A DNA stretch of 19,000 bases from Christensenella sp964592155 (lineage in GTDB: Bacteria; Bacillota; Clostridia; Christensenellales; Christensenellaceae): positions 1 through 19,000 of the forward strand of contig CAZQDA010000055.1 in assembly GCA_964592155.1 (NCBI GenBank), in the 5' to 3' direction. A program made the translations under genes and the position numbers. A model generated the notes under the pieces. It was not told the DNA's origin and did not search any database. It was given only the letters and a program-made list of their open reading frames with translations. Every line of letters starts with the position of its first letter. The stretch's first letter is position 1. Positions 15,083 to 19,000 of the stretch are shown here, one piece after another.

Positions 15083-16083
15083 CCTTTTCCCTCATCTGTC
15101 AGAAGTTCAAATTCCAGTTCGTTTGTTTTTGTTTCTCCCGCCTCAAGCATGGGCAGCACCCCCGCCTCTCTTAATTCCCTGCGGCTTAAGCACGGCGCGT
15201 TGCACGGTTCCAGCGCAAGCACGTAATCCCGCACGCCTTGCATCTTCCATTGCGTGAGATACGGCAGCGCCGTTGCGTCAAAGCGTATGGCAACGCCATA
15301 TCCAAGCCTGCGGTTATATAAGCTGGCATATCCTTGCTCTTTCCCCTCAAACGTATGCGTATAATTTTTTTCGCGGCTATTTGCGTCCGGTTCAGAAAAG
15401 CTCCACAGGTTCGCAAGATCGCGCTCTGAACAGTCGTCGCAGCCCACAACTCCTGTACTGTTCACAAAGGCCACGGAATCGCTATCCAGCAGGGGATATC
15501 CAAAATTTACATGATATAAAAGCATGCACGCAGTCGGCTTGCCATCGTGATTCGTGACCTCATCTTTAAGATTGATCCGATTTTCCCCCACCTTGGAACG
15601 AATAGATCGCTTCAGGCTGATTTTTTCACCGAACATCACAAACTGTTCGATTCTGGCGGTAATACAAATTTCTCCCTGCGCAACGTCTGAATTGTCACAG
15701 ACCGATACCGCCGGCGTTACTGTGTGTCTTCCGTGAAGCCCCAGTACATCGCCTTGATCGCTGCACGGAGGCCCGAAATGAGTCGGCCCGCATGTGGTCA
15801 GCAGCCCTCCGAAGAAAGTACGCAGCCATTCTTCACGTTCACAGCTGTAAAAGGACGGATGTACCTCTGCCTGAGCGGACAGATAAGTCAGGTTCGTACC
15901 CCGAAAGGAGGCCTGCGAGATATCCAGTCCCCGGTCAGGGAGCAGCGTATATTCCAGTCCCCCGCCCGTTTTTACGTCAATCGCCCGCACTCCCGCGCAC
16001 GCGCCCTCCGCAAGAACCACATGCCGCGTACCGGCAATTTGCCGCAGATTTCCCACTTTATCGATCCGCCTCGTCCACTCCAT
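15079..16083 (-). CDS. DUF4432 family protein, aldose-epimerase fold
   Basis: This 334-aa protein of the DUF4432 group within the mutarotase-like fold is recognised by LLPDRGLDI (the PDRGLDI hallmark), GGLLTTCGPTHFGPP, GLHGRHTV and the C-terminal LALEPCNAP. The fold suggests binding of a sugar, with anomer or other epimerisation as the likely reaction; the precise activity of the group is not known to me. It starts at ATG 16083, which overlaps the stop of the isomerase gene by one base (TAATG). There is no clear ribosome binding site, so translation is probably coupled to the upstream gene. A GTG at 16098 in the same frame is a less likely start. It also overlaps the esterase gene by 4 nt. 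Confidence 0.82.
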   Translation of the reverse strand: MEWTRRIDKVGNLRQIAGTRHVVLAEGACAGVRAIDVKTGGGLEYTLLPDRGLDISQASFRGTNLTYLSAQAEVHPSFYSCEREEWLRTFFGGLLTTCGPTHFGPPCSDQGDVLGLHGRHTVTPAVSVCDNSDVAQGEICITARIEQFVMFGEKISLKRSIRSKVGENRINLKDEVTNHDGKPTACMLLYHVNFGYPLLDSDSVAFVNSTGVVGCDDCSERDLANLWSFSEPDANSREKNYTHTFEGKEQGYASLYNRRLGYGVAIRFDATALPYLTQWKMQGVRDYVLALEPCNAPCLSRRELREAGVLPMLEAGETKTNELEFELLTDEGKG

Positions 16084-17459
16084 TACAGTGCAACACACCG
16101 AATTCCGGTTACTTCGGCAAAATCAACCAGCTGTCCATACAGCTCGTCCCCATAGCCAAGGCACGCATATTCATTATCCCAATGCTCTAAAAGGGCTTCG
16201 ATATCGCCGTCCACCGTTACAAAAGCATGCGGCCAAAACGGGATTCCGCTCTCCTCGCGGCGGCGCTGCAAATCCTCTTTGTCAGGCACAGTTACGTGGC
16301 AGCGTACCACCACCATCACAAATTCTCCATCCACACGGCAGATGCGCGCAAGCACGCCCCGCCCCTCTTTGCACACCAGCTCCACCGAAAGCCCGCCGGC
16401 CTGTCCCTCAGTCGGTATGCCGTGCACTGCAAATCCCGCGCCGTTTTCATCTGCAAGGGAGGGCGGAACCGCGCCGTCCCCAATAATTTTGATTTCATTC
16501 TTTTCTTTGTCGATATTCTGGAAATCTCCATAATAAGTACGTTCCTTGCTCAGATACGTGATCATAATGCTCGTGAGCGCCGTATTAAAATCCGAGAGCG
16601 TAGAGGTGGGAATGCCGTCGTCCAGAATCATGCTTTGCGCAAAACAGCTCGCCGCATAGTCATCCGCAAGCCCCGGAAAGGACTGGATTGTGTAATAATC
16701 AAATCCGTTTTTTTCCATCACCTTTTTGATCGCCGCATAAAGCCTGATGGAGCGCTCAGTCGTTTCATTTTTCTCCGGCATAACGCGGAATTTCTGTTCC
16801 ATCTTTTGATAGACCGCCGCTATTTCCCCGTCTGTGATATTTTTTGCTTCGCGGATCAACTCGCTTGTGTCGCGCGAGTCGATATCAATGCCAAATGTTT
16901 TCATCCATTGCGAAGGATCGGCAGCGCCGCACGTTTGCCCCATTCCGCGTCCGCCAAATGTGCCGAGTGTGGTCATGTTGATCTTATTTTTGAGCGCGGA
17001 CGCCTTGCAATAGCTGACCACTTTTTCCAAATCCTTTGTGTCTTCCGCCCTGCCATAAACAAAGCGGTGTTTTACGCCGATTTCCTTAAGCCCCGCCTTT
17101 AAAACCAAACCGCCTACGCTTCTCCATCCCTGTGAGCCCGGATAGGTCCAAATGATAATTCCCTTGCCTGTTTTTGCAAATTCACGGATTGCAGCGACCA
17201 TGTGTGCCGCCCATATCCATGTTCCGGAAAACAGAATCAGGCAATCCACACTGTCATCTTTTGCAAGCGGAAGAATTGCCTCTGCCGCCTCCTGCTTTGT
17301 CGCCACCACAACGCCATGCTCCACAAGCTCTATTCCGTTGTCCTTTAGCGCCTGTTTGGAACGTTCGATGATGCTGTCATCAATAAACTGCTTTCCCATC
17401 GGATCGCACAAGCCATCCTTATGTACCCCATACACCACAAATCCCGCTTTTGTTTTCAT
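16083..17459 (-). CDS. L-fucose/L-arabinose isomerase-family protein
   Basis: This protein of 458 aa is closer to AraA in length than to E. coli FucI (591 aa). It has the alternating alpha/beta N-terminal part of the family (LFSGTWIWAAH near residues 76-86), a middle region with GTFGGRGMGQTCG, the IQSFPGLADDY...DDGIPTSTLSDF stretch that matches the metal-binding core of FucI, and a C-terminal WPHAFV whose His may be a ligand. The expected reaction is metal-dependent aldose-ketose isomerisation, substrate unknown. The motif around SDF differs from the usual CExD of the family, and I could not assign all metal ligands with certainty. ATG 17459 has GGAGAAGAGG before it and lies 31 nt after nagA; the open frame extends 20 codons further but without support. 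Confidence 0.82.
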   Translation of the reverse strand: MKTKAGFVVYGVHKDGLCDPMGKQFIDDSIIERSKQALKDNGIELVEHGVVVATKQEAAEAILPLAKDDSVDCLILFSGTWIWAAHMVAAIREFAKTGKGIIIWTYPGSQGWRSVGGLVLKAGLKEIGVKHRFVYGRAEDTKDLEKVVSYCKASALKNKINMTTLGTFGGRGMGQTCGAADPSQWMKTFGIDIDSRDTSELIREAKNITDGEIAAVYQKMEQKFRVMPEKNETTERSIRLYAAIKKVMEKNGFDYYTIQSFPGLADDYAASCFAQSMILDDGIPTSTLSDFNTALTSIMITYLSKERTYYGDFQNIDKEKNEIKIIGDGAVPPSLADENGAGFAVHGIPTEGQAGGLSVELVCKEGRGVLARICRVDGEFVMVVVRCHVTVPDKEDLQRRREESGIPFWPHAFVTVDGDIEALLEHWDNEYACLGYGDELYGQLVDFAEVTGIRCVAL

Positions 17460-17490
17460 CCTCTTCTCCTTTGCCTTCCATTCCTGTTCC

Positions 17491-18663
17491 TTACAGGGAA
17501 TGATTGTATACTTCCCCATCGATCAGGGTATATTTGACATTAATCTCATCGTCAAAGACATTGATATCTGCCGCTTTTCCCACTGTGATAGAGCCCATCT
17601 GGTCAAACACTCCCAGCAATCTTGCCGGCGTGGCCGTGATCATCTTGACCGCATCCTGGATAGGCGCTCCCACCAGCCGATACATCGTGCGCACCGCCCT
17701 GTCGCTCGTACACACGCTCCCTGCAAAAGAGGTCCTGTCCATAAGGGCCGCGACTCCATCCTCCACAATCACGGGAAGCGCTCCCAATTTGTATTCCCCC
17801 TCCGGCATATCTGCCGCGCACATGGCATCGGTACAAATATTCATGTGATCTGCTCCCTTTATTTTGTATAGCAGCCGCAAGAGCTCTTTGGGAAGGTGCT
17901 TGCCGTCCGCAATTGCCTCCACCACAACGCTGTCCGAAAGCAACGCCGCCTCACACGCGCCGATCTGGCAATAATAATAGGGGCTGTGTATCCACGAATT
18001 TCCGTTGTAAATATGCGTAATGTGCGCAAACCCGTTTTCCACGCCTTTTTCAAACTCTTCATAGGTCGCGTCCGAATGCGCACAAGACATTACAATCCCT
18101 TTCGCGGTCATCTCGCGGGCAAATTCGCAAGCATTTTCCAGCTCAGGCGCACAGGAAATCATCCGGATGTTGGAAACGCTGGAAATCAATGGTTCATAAT
18201 TGTCCTTAATTGGAGGAATAATGTATGCCGGATCCTGCGCGCCCTTCTGCTTCATTGAAAAAAAGTTTCCTTCCAGATGAGCCCCTAAAATTTTCGGTCC
18301 TTCCGTTCTTTCGTTTTGTTCCTGCTCGATTACCTTTAATGCCCGAATCACATTTTCGCGCGTGCTGCTGAGCGTGGAAGGCAAAAAAGCAGTCGTTCCG
18401 TGCTTTGCATGGGCACGCAGCACTGTGCGCACCGCCTCGCGCGTTCCGTCAATAAAATCCGCGCCGCCACCGCCGTGTAGGTGAATATCGATGAATCCCG
18501 GCGATAAAAACATGCCGCGGCAATCAACCACCTCATCCGCGCCCTGTTCACACGCTTCACCACAAAATACTTTCGCAATCTTTCCATGTTCCACTTCGAT
18601 TCCACCGCCATAAATCACGCTGTCAAACAACACCACTTTTGCATTTTTCAATATCTTTTTCAT
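17491..18663 (-). CDS. nagA: N-acetylglucosamine-6-phosphate deacetylase-like amidohydrolase (NagA type)
   Basis: This is a 390-aa metal-dependent deacetylase of the amidohydrolase superfamily, normal in length. Conserved are the HxH ligands His61 and His63 in PGFIDIHLHG, Glu131 in GAHLEG, His196 in AHSDAT, His217 in THIYN, His256 in ADGKH and catalytic Asp279 in CTDAM; these match E. coli NagA Glu131, His195, His216, His251 and Asp273. The stretch after THIYN reads NGNSWIHSP and not NAM...GR, so the Arg that helps hold the 6-phosphate in E. coli is missing, and GTHNP reads GAQDP. The reaction is likely removal of N-acetyl from an amino sugar, but perhaps not GlcNAc6P. It is the first gene of the operon, with GGAGAAG before ATG 18663. 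Confidence 0.85.
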   Translation of the reverse strand: MKKILKNAKVVLFDSVIYGGGIEVEHGKIAKVFCGEACEQGADEVVDCRGMFLSPGFIDIHLHGGGGADFIDGTREAVRTVLRAHAKHGTTAFLPSTLSSTRENVIRALKVIEQEQNERTEGPKILGAHLEGNFFSMKQKGAQDPAYIIPPIKDNYEPLISSVSNIRMISCAPELENACEFAREMTAKGIVMSCAHSDATYEEFEKGVENGFAHITHIYNGNSWIHSPYYYCQIGACEAALLSDSVVVEAIADGKHLPKELLRLLYKIKGADHMNICTDAMCAADMPEGEYKLGALPVIVEDGVAALMDRTSFAGSVCTSDRAVRTMYRLVGAPIQDAVKMITATPARLLGVFDQMGSITVGKAADINVFDDEINVKYTLIDGEVYNHSL

Positions 18664-18696
18664 CTTGCTTCTCCATTACTTAATTATCTTTACTAA

Positions 18697-18708
18697 TTAA
18701 TCGATTAA
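18697..18708. promoter_or_regulatory. Operator-like 12-bp palindrome (LacI-family style)
   Basis: TTAATCGATTAA is a perfect palindrome with central CG and AANCGNTT core, the form typical of LacI-family operators. It overlaps the -10 of the predicted operon promoter, where a bound repressor would block RNA polymerase. No regulator gene is in the window. Confidence 0.5.
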
Positions 18709-18732
18709 AAGCCCTCATGCAGTTGTAATCAA
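18704..18732 (-). promoter_or_regulatory. Sigma-A promoter of the sugar operon
   Basis: On the minus strand TTGATT (18732-18727) is followed after 17 nt by TTTAAT (18709-18704, 5 of 6). Initiation near 18697 would leave a leader of about 33 nt with GGAGAAG. Two A6 tracts 9 bp apart lie just upstream of the -35 and could act as an UP-like element. Confidence 0.55.
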
Positions 18733-18757
18733 TCTTTTTTCACTTTTTTCTGATTTC

Positions 18758-18845
18758 TTTGTTGCTAATTTAGGATTTTTATCCTGTTGTAGAAAAATTT
18801 TTGTTGCTGACCTGTCTGCCGGTCAAAATTGGCTTTGTTGCTGAA
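18758..18845 (-). repeat. Three direct repeats YAGCAACAAA upstream of the operon promoter
   Basis: GTTGCT (plus strand) preceded by TTT and followed by A or GA recurs with its core at 18761, 18803 and 18837. On the minus strand this reads TTAGCAACAAA, TCAGCAACAAA and TCAGCAACAAA. Spacings are 42 and 34 bp, and all copies lie upstream of the -35. They may be sites for a regulator, or chance. Confidence 0.45.
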
Positions 18846-18887
18846 TGGCAAAAAAGGTAGACCTTTTCTTTCTTCAAAAAAAGGCAC

Positions 18888-18909
18888 AAAAAAACACCCT
18901 CTGAGGGCG
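18888..18909 (-). terminator. Second (distal) minus-strand terminator for the gene beyond the right edge
   Basis: On the minus-strand RNA CGCCCU (18909-18904) pairs with AGGGUG (18900-18895) around a CAG loop, followed by seven U (18894-18888). The stem is short but the U run is perfect. Confidence 0.65.
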
Positions 18910-18931
18910 CACTGGTATGGTTTATTCTCAT

Positions 18932-18970
18932 AAAAAGAGCTGAACGAAAAGGTCTGCCTTTTCGTTCAGC
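18932..18970 (-). terminator. First minus-strand terminator for the gene beyond the right edge
   Basis: A perfect 14-bp inverted repeat (18939-18952 with 18957-18970) with a 4-nt loop is followed on the minus strand by UCUUUUUA. There is no T run in the plus direction, so it ends leftward transcription entering from beyond 19000. Confidence 0.85.
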
Positions 18971-19000
18971 AAATCGCCGTCATTGATTAGTAATCTTTAT

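Larger units (their letters stand above)
18664..19000. other. 337-bp non-coding region upstream of the sugar operon
   Basis: I see no convincing gene here. Reading leftward it holds the end of a transcription unit (two tandem terminators), three AGCAACAAA direct repeats, A-tracts, a promoter and an operator-like palindrome for the nagA operon. All three minus-strand frames stop between 19000 and 18980, and one stop (TGA at 18982-18980) lies just before the first terminator, so a minus-strand gene probably ends at or just beyond the right edge. Confidence 0.7.

Noticed and set aside
16227..17102. 291-codon open frame antisense to the FucI-like gene
   Set aside because: It is a shadow of a recognised gene, with no domain and low-complexity composition.
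2966..18663. Sugar operon as a genomic island inserted at the tRNA-Glu gene
   Set aside because: No integrase or transposase is present, and I see no copy of the tRNA 3' end in the spacer at the other end (18664-19000). The bidirectional terminator next to the tRNA looks native.
18690..18993. TTACTAAT / ATTAGTAA (18690-18697 and 18986-18993) as ends of a mobile element
   Set aside because: Only 8 bp in AT-rich DNA, with no transposase or target duplication between them.

Overview
The window looks like a chromosomal segment of a Bacillota (Clostridia-type) bacterium. The genes have strong GGAGG-type ribosome binding sites, the exported proteins are lipoproteins with a lipobox cysteine, and the glutamine synthetase is of the Gram-positive GSI-alpha type, with the characteristic WEREQY C-terminus and Arg62. 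Base composition looks intermediate; I did not compute it. Genus cannot be told from the sequence.

Layout. At the left edge are the first 14 codons of a minus-strand gene. Divergent from it on the plus strand come a DUF3048 (YerB-type) lipoprotein with its own promoter and terminator, glutamine synthetase glnA with promoter and terminator, and a single tRNA-Glu(CUC) with a near-consensus promoter. A hairpin directly after the tRNA CCA end works as a terminator in both directions.

The rest (about 18.7 kb down to 3.1 kb, minus strand) is one long array of 14 co-directional genes for uptake and breakdown of a sugar, probably an N-acetylated or otherwise modified one. In transcription order: NagA-like deacetylase, FucI/AraA-type isomerase, DUF4432 epimerase-fold protein, HSL-type esterase, LacX-like aldose epimerase, NagB-like deaminase/isomerase, PfkB kinase, a 106-aa protein of unknown family, a 3-hydroxyisobutyrate-dehydrogenase-type oxidoreductase, the three-part ribose-type ABC transporter (ATPase, permease, lipoprotein binding protein), a URO-D-superfamily protein, a ROK kinase and a two-SIS-domain sugar isomerase. 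Spacings are short: there are 4-nt (ATGA) and 1-nt (TAATG) overlaps, and the longest gap is 117 nt. Three intergenic stem-loops split the array into an enzyme block, a two-gene block, a transporter block and a tail block.

Upstream of the array lies a 337-bp non-coding region. It holds a plausible sigma-A promoter, a 12-bp palindrome with a central CG (LacI-family style) on the -10, three direct copies of YAGCAACAAA upstream, and two tandem terminators for a gene just beyond the right edge.

How the genes may work together (inference): the transporter imports the sugar, kinases (ROK, PfkB) phosphorylate it, the esterase and NagA-like enzyme remove ester and N-acyl groups, the epimerases and FucI-like enzyme set anomer and ketose form, and the NagB-like and SIS enzymes isomerise or deaminate. 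The dehydrogenase and URO-D-like protein are not part of known GlcNAc pathways. Several enzymes keep the family fold signature but have changed key residues: NagA-like lacks the usual phosphate-binding Arg, NagB-like has Gln for the catalytic Glu, the esterase has Cys for the catalytic Asp, and the URO-D-like protein has Asp for a metal-binding Cys. This makes a non-standard substrate the most interesting reading of the locus. No regulator, glycoside hydrolase, aldolase or mobile element is visible.
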